45,111 nt of DNA from Actinomycetes bacterium. Lineage in GTDB: Bacteria; Actinomycetota; Actinomycetes; Mycobacteriales; Mycobacteriaceae. Of the stretch, positions 25,160-33,807 are shown in pieces. The stretch spans positions 1 to 45,111 of the forward strand of contig JAEZDV010000276.1 of NCBI GenBank assembly GCA_023417985.1, in the 5' to 3' direction. Under the pieces are notes generated by a model. The model made no database searches, was not told the origin of the DNA, and saw only the letters and a list, made by a program, of their open reading frames with translations. Both the position numbers and the translations under genes were made by a program. Positions within the stretch are counted from its first letter, which is position 1; every line of letters starts with the position of its first letter.

Positions 25160-25696
25160 TTATCCTGACACGGAGGTATTGGCACGCTTTTCGGCCGATA
25201 CATGCCCTTTTTCCCACACCTCGAAGGTCATGGGCCACGCGTGTCGCTCATCGGCGGCATGCGGCTCGCGTTCCACCGCGCTCCACTCGGTCTCGTCGAG
25301 ATCCGGCCACAGGATGTCGCCCGATATGTCGCCGTGCACGCGGGTCAGGTGCACTCGCCCGGCGCGGGGCAGGAACAGGCGGAACAGGTCGGCGCCGCCG
25401 ATGATCATGATCTCGGGCGCCTCGCCGGCCGCGCGCACCGCAGCATCGACGTCGTGCACGACGGTGACGCCGTCCCGACGGTAGTTAGCATCGCGCGTCA
25501 GCACGATGTTCTGGCGCCCGGGCAGTGGTTTGCCGATCGACTCGTAAGTCTTTCGTCCCATCACGATGGGTTTTCCCATCGTGAGACGCTTGAAGCGTTT
25601 GAGGTCCTCGGGCAGGTGCCAGGGCAGCGTGTTGTCGCGCCCGATCACGCCGGTGTCGGCGACCGCGACGATCAGTGTCACCAGCGGTTGGCTCAC
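25160..25696 (-). CDS. folA: Dihydrofolate reductase
   Basis: FolA regenerates tetrahydrofolate, which thymidylate synthase consumes, and thyA is three genes upstream in the same transcript. The 178-residue enzyme shows VAVADTGVIGRDNTLPWHLPEDL (substrate loop with the catalytic acidic residue), GRKTYESIGKPLPGRQNIVL for NADPH and EIMIIGGADLF. The C-terminus is about 15 residues longer than in E. coli. The start overlaps the stop of the 2OG oxygenase gene by 4 nt. Confidence 0.95.
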   Translation of the reverse strand: MSQPLVTLIVAVADTGVIGRDNTLPWHLPEDLKRFKRLTMGKPIVMGRKTYESIGKPLPGRQNIVLTRDANYRRDGVTVVHDVDAAVRAAGEAPEIMIIGGADLFRLFLPRAGRVHLTRVHGDISGDILWPDLDETEWSAVEREPHAADERHAWPMTFEVWEKGHVSAEKRANTSVSG

Positions 25697-26421
25697 AGGA
25701 ATCCTTCGCTCGGCCGGCGGCGGAACCAGCCCGTGAAACTCATGCGTTCGCGCCGCGCCGGCAGGACTTCATGCTCGAACCGGTCCGACTGGAATGCGAC
25801 GAGCCGCCCGCCGACCGGGAGGATCTCGAAGATTTCTCCGCCCGGCAGGAACAGGTGCAACTGCCCACCGTCCTCCGCGGTCCAGCCGGCATTCAGATAG
25901 ACGACGGCCGAGATGACCCGCGTGTCGGATCCCACCAGCCGGTCGAAATGCCGCGCGTAAGCCGCTCCTGCCGGGTACAGCGCGAAGTGTCCCTGGAAAT
26001 CCTCGAGTCCCGTCATGAGCTCGCGATTCAGCTTCACGCGCAGTTCTTCGAGGCGGGACAGCAGACGTTGTTCTGCATCGCGCTCGGGATGCGTGAGCCA
26101 GGAAATGAAGTCGCCGCGCACTTCCGGATCGAGCCGCTCGTTCGCGCCGCGACCGATGCGCGCGGCGCGCAAAGCGCCCGATGCATGTAGTTCGATGCAA
26201 CGATCGTGCAGCGCGCCGAGCAGCTCGGCATCCGCGAAGTCGTCCACCACCGCGAAGCCGCGCTCCGCGAGCTGCTCGATCAGGCCCGCCGGCGTGCCCG
26301 GTGCTTGCGGTCGGTCCGGGGACGGCGGCTCTTGCGGGAGTCCGCCTTCCGCGTCGTCTTCGGAGCGGCCTTCGGACGTCGCTTCGCTTTGGCCTTCAGC
26401 ACTGGTTTCTTGGGCGGCCAT
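25693..26421 (-). CDS. 2-oxoglutarate/Fe(II) oxygenase, prolyl-hydroxylase type
   Basis: The 242-residue protein has the double-stranded beta-helix oxygenase fold. The iron ligands are His-x-Asp in YARHFDRL near residue 158 and His in FEHEV near residue 216, and the 2-oxoglutarate arginine follows in RERMSFTGWF. It resembles the 2OG-Fe(II) family that hydroxylates protein side chains. The catalytic part starts near AGLIEQLAERGFAVVDDF. The first 45 or so residues are acidic and low-complexity and are coded by DNA that also codes the basic tail of the SET protein in another frame, a 142-nt overlap. No later start was found, so the overlap appears real. The substrate may be a ribosomal or translation protein (inference). 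Confidence 0.82.
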   Translation of the reverse strand: MAAQETSAEGQSEATSEGRSEDDAEGGLPQEPPSPDRPQAPGTPAGLIEQLAERGFAVVDDFADAELLGALHDRCIELHASGALRAARIGRGANERLDPEVRGDFISWLTHPERDAEQRLLSRLEELRVKLNRELMTGLEDFQGHFALYPAGAAYARHFDRLVGSDTRVISAVVYLNAGWTAEDGGQLHLFLPGGEIFEILPVGGRLVAFQSDRFEHEVLPARRERMSFTGWFRRRPSEGFL

Positions 26422-26915
26422 AACATGGTTCCACGGCATTGCGGCGAGCCGCAGCGGCAGGCATAGATCTCGTCGACGTTGGGTGGGTCGTCTTTCTCGC
26501 GTCCGATCTCGTAGTCGTAACCGAGCTCCTGGCCTGGCTCGATGTCGCGCGTCGCGTCGATGAACACGCGGCGGTTCTCGATCACCGATTCGCAGTTGCC
26601 CGAACACTGGTGATTGATGAACCGCGCGTCGTTGCCGCCGACGCCGGCGTCGATCACCGTCTTCTTGTCGACGATGAACAGGAACGTGTGGTTGTCGTTC
26701 TCGTCATGGTCCTCGTAGCGCGCGTCGGCCGCCGCGTGCGAAATGCGGTCCCCGAGGTATTCGAGGATGCGCGTGCCCTTCGGGATGCGCGCCACGGCGA
26801 ACACGCCGCGCCCGTGCACGGGCGAGTTGCGCACCTCGACCAGCGGCGAGCTCACGATCGGCGGGCCGCCGCGGGTGGGTTGTGGCTGGCTCGACATGTC
26901 TATCTTCTTCTTCAT
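26280..26915 (-). CDS. SET-domain protein lysine methyltransferase
   Basis: The 211-residue protein holds a complete SET domain at about residues 28-150. It begins VEVRNSPVHGRGVFAVARIP and contains DARFINHQCSGNCES and IEPGQELGYDYE. A post-SET zinc motif follows (ACRCGSPQCRG). These methylate lysines with SAM. A Lys/Arg/Pro-rich tail of about 45 residues ends the protein. The ATG at 26915 overlaps the thyA stop (ATGA), so it is translated with thyA. SET proteins are uncommon in bacteria and in such an operon. The target is unknown; ribosomal or nucleoid proteins are possible. Confidence 0.88.
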   Translation of the reverse strand: MKKKIDMSSQPQPTRGGPPIVSSPLVEVRNSPVHGRGVFAVARIPKGTRILEYLGDRISHAAADARYEDHDENDNHTFLFIVDKKTVIDAGVGGNDARFINHQCSGNCESVIENRRVFIDATRDIEPGQELGYDYEIGREKDDPPNVDEIYACRCGSPQCRGTMLWPPKKPVLKAKAKRRPKAAPKTTRKADSRKSRRPRTDRKHRARRRA

Positions 26916-27706
26916 ACTGCTACGGGTGCCTTGATGGCCGGATGGTGTTGGTAATTCACGAGCTGAAAGTCTTCGAAGGTGTAGTCGAAAATCGTCGGCG
27001 GTCGACGTATGAGCTGCAGTTTCGGCAGCGCCAGCGGCACGCGCGCGAGCTGCTCGTCGACCTGCGCGAGGTGGTTCGAGTAAAGGTGGCAGTCGCCGCC
27101 GGTCCAGATGAACTCGCCCACCTCGAGATCGCATTGCTGCGCCAGCATGTGGGTCAGGAGTGCGTAGGAGGCAATGTTGAACGGCACGCCGAGGAAGATG
27201 TCGGCGCTGCGCTGGTAGAGCTGGCAGGAGAGCTTCCTGTCCGAGACGTAGAACTGGAAAAACGCGTGACAGGGCTGCAGCTTCATCGCGTCGAGCTCGC
27301 CTACGTTCCACGCGCTCACGATGATGCGGCGCGAATCGGGATTCGTGCGCAGCTGCTGCACGACGTGCGAGATCTGATCGATCTCGCGGCCGTCCCGCGT
27401 AGGCCACGAGCGCCACTGCTTGCCGTACACCGGGCCGAGCTCGCCATTCGCGTCGGCCCACTCGTCCCAAATCGTGACGCCGTGTTCACGCAGGTACTGC
27501 GTGTTCGTCTCGCCGCGCAGGAACCACAGGAGCTCGTACGCGATGGACTTGAAATGCACGCGTTTCGTGGTGACGAGCGGAAAACCCGCGCCGAGATCGA
27601 AGCGCATCTGGTATCCGAATACCGAAAGCGTGCCGGTGCCGGTGCGGTCGGACTTGTTCGCACCGTTGCGGCGCACGTGGCGCATGAAATCGAGGTACTG
27701 CTTCAT
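26912..27706 (-). CDS. thyA: Thymidylate synthase ThyA
   Basis: ThyA methylates dUMP with methylene-tetrahydrofolate, making dTMP and dihydrofolate, which FolA recycles. The 264-residue protein has the standard length and the motifs RTGTGTLSVFGYQMRF, the catalytic cysteine in QLQPCHAFFQFYV (read as KLQPCHAFFQF), QRSADIFLGVPFNIASYALL and the end HPAIKAPVAV. It overlaps lgt by 4 nt and the SET gene by 4 nt. The lgt-thyA pair is common in gammaproteobacteria. Confidence 0.97.
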   Translation of the reverse strand: MKQYLDFMRHVRRNGANKSDRTGTGTLSVFGYQMRFDLGAGFPLVTTKRVHFKSIAYELLWFLRGETNTQYLREHGVTIWDEWADANGELGPVYGKQWRSWPTRDGREIDQISHVVQQLRTNPDSRRIIVSAWNVGELDAMKLQPCHAFFQFYVSDRKLSCQLYQRSADIFLGVPFNIASYALLTHMLAQQCDLEVGEFIWTGGDCHLYSNHLAQVDEQLARVPLALPKLQLIRRPPTIFDYTFEDFQLVNYQHHPAIKAPVAV

Positions 27707-28521
27707 GACTGCAACGCGAAGTTACCCGACGACTGCCGACGACGATACGCCATAAAGACGAGCGCGAGGCCGACCAACAGCATCGGAAGGCTGAGCAGCA
27801 TACCCATCGTGAGCCAGCCGCCCGCGAGATATCCCAGGTGCTCGTCCGGCAGTCGCCAGAATTCCACGGTGATGCGGCTCAGCGAATAGATGATCAGGAA
27901 CAGCCCGGAGGGCGCCAGGCGTGGCCGCGGCTTCGAGGTGTACCACCACAGGACGGAGAAGAGAAGCGCGCCTTCGAGCGCCGCCTCGTAGAGCTGCGTC
28001 GCGTGGCGAATCTGGCCGTTGTAATCGAATCCCCACGGCACGTCCGTGGGCTTGCCCCACAACTCGGCGTTGATGAAGTTGCCGATGCGCACGGCGAGGA
28101 TGCCGATGCCGGGCAGCGGCGCCGCGAAATCGAACACGTCGGCGATGTGGCGTTTGCGGCGTACCGCGAAGATCGCGAACGCGATCAACACGCCTAACAA
28201 TCCGCCGTGGAACGACATGCCGCCGTCCCAGACCTTGATGGGGTACCACCATTCCTTGGCGGTCCAGTACTCCATGCCGTAGAAGAAGACGTAGCCGAGG
28301 CGGCCGCCGAGCAACGTGCCCAGCATGCCGAAGAACATGAAATCGTCGACGTCGGCCGGTTTCCAGGTCGAGCCCGGCTTGCGGGCGCGCACGCGACCGA
28401 GCCACCAGGCCGCCGCGAACGCAACCAGGTACATGATTCCGTACCAGTGGATCTTCAGCGCGAAGTCGCCGGTCAGCGGGATCTCGAATGCGACCTTGTT
28501 GAAGCCGGGGTACTGAAGCAT
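27703..28521 (-). CDS. lgt: Prolipoprotein diacylglyceryl transferase Lgt
   Basis: Lgt is an inner-membrane enzyme that moves diacylglycerol onto the lipobox cysteine of prolipoproteins. The 272-residue protein has seven hydrophobic segments and the signature GGRLGYVFFYG with the essential arginine. Other family blocks are HGGLLGV and RIGNFINAELWGKPTDVPWG. It supplies the modification needed by the lipoproteins coded at 8.1, 13.3 and 24.4 kb. It lies 19 nt after rlmI. Confidence 0.96.
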   Translation of the reverse strand: MLQYPGFNKVAFEIPLTGDFALKIHWYGIMYLVAFAAAWWLGRVRARKPGSTWKPADVDDFMFFGMLGTLLGGRLGYVFFYGMEYWTAKEWWYPIKVWDGGMSFHGGLLGVLIAFAIFAVRRKRHIADVFDFAAPLPGIGILAVRIGNFINAELWGKPTDVPWGFDYNGQIRHATQLYEAALEGALLFSVLWWYTSKPRPRLAPSGLFLIIYSLSRITVEFWRLPDEHLGYLAGGWLTMGMLLSLPMLLVGLALVFMAYRRRQSSGNFALQS

Positions 28522-28540
28522 CGGGCGCAGATTCTACGAT

Positions 28541-29740
28541 CTATTCGCGCGTGACGCGGCAGAAAAAGCCCTTGAGGTATTTCGTCTCCGGGATGGCCGG
28601 ATGCACGGGATGGTCGGGCGATTGTCCGCCCTGCTCGAGGACCTGGACGAAGCGGCTCGAGTGACGCGCCGCCGCCTGGATCGCCGACTGCAGATCATCG
28701 GCCGCCATGTGATAGGAGCACGAGCACGACACGAGCAAACCGTCGCGCTCGATGAGCGGCATCGCGAGTTGATTCAATTTGCGATAGGCCGCGAACGCTT
28801 GCGGCGCATCCTTCTTGCGTTTCGCGAATGCCGGCGGATCGAGGATCACGACATCGAAGCGCGCGCCGCCCGCATTGAGCGCCTGCAGCGCATCGAAGGC
28901 ATCGTCGCGAATGGTTTCGACCTCGACGCCGTTGGCGCGCGCGTTACGCGTCACGTATTCGAGCGCGGTCGCCGATGAATCCACGCAGGCCGCGCTGCCC
29001 GCACCGCCCTTGAGCGCGCTCACCGCCCAGCCGCCGACGTAGCTGCACACATCGAGCACGCGCGCGCCGGGCGCGAGGTACCGCCGCAGGCGCTCGCGGT
29101 TCGCAGCCTGGTCGTAGAACCAGCCGGTCTTCTGTCCCTCGGCGAGCGGCGCGACGAAGTCGATGCCCTGCTCGCGGACCGAGATCTCCTTGGGAACCGC
29201 ACCACCCTGCTCGCCTGCGAGGCTGACGGATTGCTCGAGGCCTTCGAGTTCGCGCGCGCCCGAGTCATTCTTCCAGACGATTTCGCGCGCGTTGACCACT
29301 TTCCGTATGGCTGACTCGACCTCGGCCCGCAGCCGGTCGATGCCGGCGGTACCGCTCTGCGCGACGATCACGTCGCCATAGCGATCCAGGACGAGCCCCG
29401 GCAGCCCGTCGGATTCTCCGAAAACCAAGCGGTAATACGGCTCACGATACAGCCGCTCGCGCAACGCCAGCGCCACGCGCAGCCGGTGCACTATCAGCGA
29501 GCCGTCCAGTGGATAGGCGGGATCGCGTCCGACGATGCGCGCGGCGATCAGCGTGCGCGGATTGACGTAGGCGAACCCCAGGAATTGATCGCGGTCGGAT
29601 CGCACATCGACCACGGCGCCCGGCTCGAACTGCGTCAACGGCGTGGCCGCGGTGTCGACCTCGTTGCTGAAGATCCACAGGTGACCGGAGCGCAGACGGC
29701 GGTCTTCGCCGCGCTTGAGTTTCAGGACGGGGACGGACAT
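28541..29740 (-). CDS. rlmI: 23S rRNA m5C methyltransferase, RlmI family
   Basis: The 399-residue protein has an N-terminal PUA domain (LKLKRGEDRRLRSGHLWIFS, about residues 5-75), a middle EEHEE-like region and a C-terminal Rossmann methyltransferase domain. SAM motifs are VLDVCSYVGGWAV and the NPPY-like DPPAFAKRKKD. The catalytic cysteine region is LLVSCSCSYHM. E. coli RlmI makes m5C1962 of 23S rRNA, and this protein has matching length and layout. It leads the minus-strand operon and diverges from the DUF255 gene with only 19 nt between starts. Confidence 0.93.
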   Translation of the reverse strand: MSVPVLKLKRGEDRRLRSGHLWIFSNEVDTAATPLTQFEPGAVVDVRSDRDQFLGFAYVNPRTLIAARIVGRDPAYPLDGSLIVHRLRVALALRERLYREPYYRLVFGESDGLPGLVLDRYGDVIVAQSGTAGIDRLRAEVESAIRKVVNAREIVWKNDSGARELEGLEQSVSLAGEQGGAVPKEISVREQGIDFVAPLAEGQKTGWFYDQAANRERLRRYLAPGARVLDVCSYVGGWAVSALKGGAGSAACVDSSATALEYVTRNARANGVEVETIRDDAFDALQALNAGGARFDVVILDPPAFAKRKKDAPQAFAAYRKLNQLAMPLIERDGLLVSCSCSYHMAADDLQSAIQAAARHSSRFVQVLEQGGQSPDHPVHPAIPETKYLKGFFCRVTRE

Positions 29741-29759
29741 GGGCGTATTCTAGCCGGCT

Positions 29760-31868
29760 ATGGAACCTCACCCGCACGCCGAGAAGGCCGCCGCGAAGAA
29801 CCGGCTCGCCCACGAAACCAGCCCTTACCTGCTTCAACACGCCACCAATCCCGTCGGCTGGTATCCGTGGGGCCGCGAGGCGCTGGATCTCGCGCGCGAG
29901 AGCGGCAAGCCCATCCTGCTGTCCATCGGCTACTCGGCCTGTCACTGGTGCCACGTGATGGCGCACGAATCGTTCGAGGATCCGCAGACGGCCGAGGTCA
30001 TGAACGAGCTGTTCGTGAACATCAAGGTGGATCGCGAGGAGCGGCCCGACCTCGACAAGATCTACCAGTTCGCGCACCAGGTGCTCACGCAGCGCGGCGG
30101 CGGCTGGCCGCTCACGATGTTCCTCACGCACGACGATCAGAAGCCGTTCTTCGGCGGGACGTATTTTCCGAACTCCGCGCGCTACGGCATGCCCGCGTTC
30201 ACGACGCTGCTGCAGCGGGTGGCGAGGTTCTATCGCGAACAGCGCGAGGATCTACGCGCGCAGAACGATTCGCTCATGAACGTCTACAGCGAGATCGTTC
30301 CGGCTCCGGCCGATGCGTCGACGCCGCTCACCGCCGCGCCGCTCGACGGCGCGCGCGAGCAGTTCGCGGCGACGTTCGACAAGCGTTACGGCGGTTTCGG
30401 CGACGCGCCGAAGTTTCCGCATCCGGGATCGATCGACCGGCTCATGCGGCACTGGTATCGGACCGCGTCGAGCACCGCGCCCGACCTGCACGCGTTGTAC
30501 ATGGCGACGCTCACGCTGACGCGCATGGCCGAGGGTGGCATGAACGACCAGTTGGGCGGCGGTTTCGCGCGTTACTCGGTCGACCAGTTCTGGATGATCC
30601 CGCACTTCGAGAAGATGCTGTACGACAACGGCGCGCTGCTCGCGTCGTACTCGGAGGCGGCGCTCGCCACCGGCGATCCGCTGTTCAAGCGCATCGCGGT
30701 CGAGACTGGCGAGTGGATGCTGCGGGAGATGCAGGACGACGGCGGCGGTTTCTACAGCGCCTACGACGCCGACTCCGAAGGACACGAAGGCAAGTTCTAC
30801 GTGTGGTCGCGCGAGGAAGCGCAGGCCGCGCTGACGCCGCTCGAATGGAGCGTGTTCTCGCGCCGCTTCGGCTTCGACCAGGAGCCGAACTTCGAAGGCG
30901 CATGGAATCCGCACGTGTTCGTTTCGATCGAGCAGATCGCGAAGGAGCAGCAGCTCGCGCCAGACGAGGTCGAGCATGCGGTGAACTCCGCGCGCGCCAA
31001 ACTACTCGCGGTACGCAGCAAACGCGTCTGGCCGGGGCTCGACGGCAAGATCCTCACCAGCTGGAACGCGTTGGCGATCCGCGGCCTTGCGATCGCCGCG
31101 CGTTGTGTCGAGCGGCCCGACTTCGCGGCCGCGGCGGATCGCGCGCTCGCCTTCCTGCGTGCGAATGCATGGCAGGCCCGCCCGGGTGGTGGACGACTGC
31201 TCGCCACCAGCAAGGACGGCGTCTCGCATCTGAACGCGTATCTTGACGACTACGCCTACCTCGCGAACGCGCTCATCGAGATGCTGCAACTTCGCTGGCG
31301 CAATGAGGACGTCGTCTGGCTGCGCGAGATCATCCGCGCGATGCTCGATCACTTCCAGGATCGCAAGGACGGCGGGTTCTTCTTCACGTCCGACGATCAC
31401 GAAACGCTGATCCATCGCAGCAAGAGTTTCAGCGACGACGCGATTCCGGCCGGCAATGGCATTGCGGCGCGGGTGCTGCTGCGCGCCGGGTATCTGCTCG
31501 GCGAGCCGCAATGGCTGGAGGCGGCCGAGCGCACGCTGCGCGCCGGCTGGCTCGCGATGAACCGCTATCCGCACGGACACGTGAGCATGATCGAGGCGCT
31601 GGCGGAATACCTCGATGCGCCCGAGATCGTGATCATTCGCGGGAAGGCGGACGAGGCGGCCGCATGGCAGCGCGAGCTTGGAAAGCTGTACGCGCCGCAT
31701 CGCCTGGTGTTCTCGATTCCCGCGGATCTCGGTGGGCTCGATGCGGCGGTCGCGGACAAACACGCGGGCGCCGGCACGCGCGCCTATCTATGCTGCGGCA
31801 CCACCTGCTCCCCGCCAGTGGAATCGCTGCCGGATCTCATGCGCCTGGCGCAGGCGCGGCTGGGTTAG
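29760..31868 (+). CDS. Thioredoxin-domain protein, DUF255/YyaL family
   Basis: The 702-residue protein has an N-terminal thioredoxin-like domain with the CHWCHVM redox motif near residue 62, typical of DUF255. A long alpha/alpha-toroid follows, with GLDGKILTSWNALAIRGLA and HLNAYLDDYAYLANALIEML, resembling glycan epimerase folds. Relatives include YyaL and the animal protein SSP411/SPATA20. The substrate is not known. No signal peptide is present, so it should be cytoplasmic. Its start lies 19 nt from the divergent rlmI start with no clear binding site. The next gene follows after 7 nt. Confidence 0.9.
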   Translation: MEPHPHAEKAAAKNRLAHETSPYLLQHATNPVGWYPWGREALDLARESGKPILLSIGYSACHWCHVMAHESFEDPQTAEVMNELFVNIKVDREERPDLDKIYQFAHQVLTQRGGGWPLTMFLTHDDQKPFFGGTYFPNSARYGMPAFTTLLQRVARFYREQREDLRAQNDSLMNVYSEIVPAPADASTPLTAAPLDGAREQFAATFDKRYGGFGDAPKFPHPGSIDRLMRHWYRTASSTAPDLHALYMATLTLTRMAEGGMNDQLGGGFARYSVDQFWMIPHFEKMLYDNGALLASYSEAALATGDPLFKRIAVETGEWMLREMQDDGGGFYSAYDADSEGHEGKFYVWSREEAQAALTPLEWSVFSRRFGFDQEPNFEGAWNPHVFVSIEQIAKEQQLAPDEVEHAVNSARAKLLAVRSKRVWPGLDGKILTSWNALAIRGLAIAARCVERPDFAAAADRALAFLRANAWQARPGGGRLLATSKDGVSHLNAYLDDYAYLANALIEMLQLRWRNEDVVWLREIIRAMLDHFQDRKDGGFFFTSDDHETLIHRSKSFSDDAIPAGNGIAARVLLRAGYLLGEPQWLEAAERTLRAGWLAMNRYPHGHVSMIEALAEYLDAPEIVIIRGKADEAAAWQRELGKLYAPHRLVFSIPADLGGLDAAVADKHAGAGTRAYLCCGTTCSPPVESLPDLMRLAQARLG

Positions 31869-31875
31869 GCAGCAA

Positions 31876-32274
31876 TTGAACGACTTGGTGATCTTCGACG
31901 GCGTGTGCAACCTCTGCGCCCGGTCGGTCCAGTTCATATTGCGGCACGAGTCGGGTCCGCATTTCACCTTCTCGCCACTTCAATCGGCTGCTGGTGCTCG
32001 CCTCTTGGCCCATCACGGATTCCTGGCTTCTGACGTCGAAAGTTTCGTCCTCGTGAGTGACGGCAAGGTGTACACGCGATCCACGGCCGCGCTTCGAATC
32101 GCGCGTCACTTCAAGGGAGCCTGGCGACTGCTGCGGGTCCTGTGGTTGGTGCCGCGCCCGCTGCGCGATGCCATTTATGACTACGTCGCCAGAAACCGCT
32201 ACGCCTGGTTCGGGAAGGCGGATTCGTGCCTGGCGCCGACATCCGAGTTGAGCGCCCGATTCAGGTATGACTGA
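31876..32274 (+). CDS. DCC-family thiol-disulfide oxidoreductase (DUF393)
   Basis: The 132-residue protein opens NDLVIFDGVCNLCARSVQFI, giving the Asp-Cys-Cys signature (DGVCNLC) near residue 8. The C-terminal FKGAWRLLRVLWLVPRPLRDAIYDYVARNRY segment is typical of the family. The start is taken as TTG 31876, because the domain begins immediately and no upstream ATG suits. It lies 7 nt after the DUF255 gene, so both redox proteins are probably one transcript. The exact electron partner is unknown. Confidence 0.85.
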   Translation: MNDLVIFDGVCNLCARSVQFILRHESGPHFTFSPLQSAAGARLLAHHGFLASDVESFVLVSDGKVYTRSTAALRIARHFKGAWRLLRVLWLVPRPLRDAIYDYVARNRYAWFGKADSCLAPTSELSARFRYD

Positions 32275-32319
32275 GATCCTCGCCACGAAAGACTGGCGCA
32301 TCGTCGAGTGGCAAGGTAG

Positions 32320-32745
32320 TTAGTGACTCCCGTTCGCCGGTTTGCGCTTGCGGCGAAGCGGCGGATTCTGGCCTGACCGTTTCGATGGGATCTTCTTCTT
32401 CGGCGCCGCCTTCCTGGCCCGCGATGCAAGCGCAACGGCGACGGACTTGCGCGCCCACTCTCCCAGACTCTCCGCGTCCTCGATCACGTCGGCCGGCACC
32501 TGGTGATAGCCGAGCACGGCCTCGGGCCGATCGGGAAACGGCATGAATCGCGGCATGCGCCGCGCGCGGTACGGCTCGATGTTGCTGTCGTCGGTCTTGA
32601 AGAACAGCGTGTCATCGTCGATGAGGCCGAAGAACAGTCCGTCGCTGTAGAGCCCGACGCCGCCGAACATGCGGTTCGAGCGCAACGAACCGACGCCCGC
32701 GAGCTGCTCGAGCACGTATGCGAGGAATTGCGCCTGGACCGCCAC
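32320..32745 (-). CDS. TfoX N-terminal domain protein with basic tail
   Basis: The 141-residue protein matches the TfoX/Sxy N-terminal domain: LRSNRMFGGVGLYSDGLFFGLIDDDTLFFK, with the family end YHQVPADVIEDAESLGEWARKSVAVA. The C-terminal TfoX helix domain is absent. Instead about 30 residues of Lys/Arg/Pro-rich tail follow (KAAPKKKIPSKRSGQ). TfoX proteins activate competence genes with CRP in some gammaproteobacteria, but single-domain relatives are less defined. It ends the HIT operon, 1 nt after the HIT gene. Confidence 0.82.
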   Translation of the reverse strand: MAVQAQFLAYVLEQLAGVGSLRSNRMFGGVGLYSDGLFFGLIDDDTLFFKTDDSNIEPYRARRMPRFMPFPDRPEAVLGYHQVPADVIEDAESLGEWARKSVAVALASRARKAAPKKKIPSKRSGQNPPLRRKRKPANGSH

Positions 32746-32746
32746 G

Positions 32747-33208
32747 TCAGCGCGCGATCAGCGTACCGAGCCGCGTGAGCTCGGCGCGCAGCGCGCCCGC
32801 GAGTGATTCCGCCGCAGAGGCGTCGAAAGCCGGCGCCGCGTTCCAGTCGTACATCCACGGGTGCTGCGCGTGCATGTGTCCGGGCTCGCTGCGGTAACGC
32901 GGGATCACGTGCGCGTGCAGTGCTGGTTCGACGTTTCCGAAGATCGCGTAATTGATGCGCACCGGCGAGGTCGTGCGCATCAGCGCATCGCCGAGGTGCG
33001 ACATGTCGTTGAGGAACTGCGTCCGGCGCTCGGCCGTAAGCGCGTTGAGGTCCGGCACGACGGGGTCGGGCAACAACAGTAGATAGCCCGGCACGAACTG
33101 TCGATGCCCGAAGACCGCCCACCCGGAGGCGCAGCGGCACAGCACAGTGGGATCGCGACCGGCACGCGCGTCGGCCACCCGGCGATGGATCGCGGTGTCG
33201 GCCGACAC
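32747..33208 (-). CDS. HIT-family nucleotide hydrolase or transferase
   Basis: The 153-residue protein has FGHRQFVPGYLLLLPDPVV at the N-terminus and the histidine triad as HAHVIPRY near residue 105. The third position is a variant of HxHxH, with Pro in place of the last histidine, which occurs in some HIT relatives and may change activity. The GTG at 33208 lies 5 nt after the stop of the DUF882 gene, so the two are cotranscribed. The natural substrate is unknown. Confidence 0.8.
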   Translation of the reverse strand: MSADTAIHRRVADARAGRDPTVLCRCASGWAVFGHRQFVPGYLLLLPDPVVPDLNALTAERRTQFLNDMSHLGDALMRTTSPVRINYAIFGNVEPALHAHVIPRYRSEPGHMHAQHPWMYDWNAAPAFDASAAESLAGALRAELTRLGTLIAR

Positions 33209-33213
33209 GCCGG

Positions 33214-33768
33214 TCAGCCCGCCCAGGTGCGGAAGCGGCCGGTGTCGAGATGGACGAAGTTCGAGCGCCGGTAGTAACCGACGCCGCCGCGTTGCGCCGC
33301 GAGCGCGAGATCGCGCAGGTCGGCGCACGAGTAGTTCTTGAGGCGCACGTCGATCGCGCGGCCGCTCATGTGCAGGGATTTCTTCGCCACGCCGTCGCTG
33401 GCGGCGGCCAGCTTCGCGTTCGAATGCGGCGAACGGTAGCCGGAGATGATCTCGAACCGCGGCTCGCGACCGGCGGCTCGGGCCAGCGCGTGTAGTTGGT
33501 CGTACAAGCCCAGGTCGATGTCGTGCGACTCACCGCTGCGGTGATCGCGCAGCAGCTTGCGCAGCGAAGCGACGGCGCTGCCGACGTAATCCCTGCCGCG
33601 CCGAAATACGACGCTCACCGTCTCGCTGGTGTGCGTATTGAAGAGCTCGAGGGCGCGCTCGGCATCCGGAGTCTCGTCGTTCGCGAACGCGAGATTGCCG
33701 AAGGCGATGCCGGCGCCGGCGGCGGCGACGCTTTGGAGCCAGCGGCGCCGGGTCCATGGGGTGTGCAT
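33214..33768 (-). CDS. YcbK-like DUF882 protein, peptidase M15 fold, Tat-type signal
   Basis: The 184-residue protein begins MHTPWTRRRWLQSVAAAGAG, a twin-arginine-type signal. The mature domain has the zinc-site blocks ISGYRSPHSNAKL, SLHMSGRAIDVRL and the closing FVHLDTG. These match YcbK/DUF882 murein endopeptidases (MepK), which cut crosslinks in peptidoglycan. The ATG at 33768 is chosen because the signal starts there. It heads an operon with the HIT and TfoX-N genes. Confidence 0.9.
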   Translation of the reverse strand: MHTPWTRRRWLQSVAAAGAGIAFGNLAFANDETPDAERALELFNTHTSETVSVVFRRGRDYVGSAVASLRKLLRDHRSGESHDIDLGLYDQLHALARAAGREPRFEIISGYRSPHSNAKLAAASDGVAKKSLHMSGRAIDVRLKNYSCADLRDLALAAQRGGVGYYRRSNFVHLDTGRFRTWAG

Positions 33769-33807
33769 GCGCCGATCTTCGCCGGGCGACCGCCCGCCCG
33801 GCAAGCC

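Noticed and set aside
26916..27470. Longer N-terminus for the SET protein overlapping thyA
   Set aside because: It would be antiphase to conserved thyA codons; the ATGA overlap at 26915 gives a start coupled to the thyA stop.
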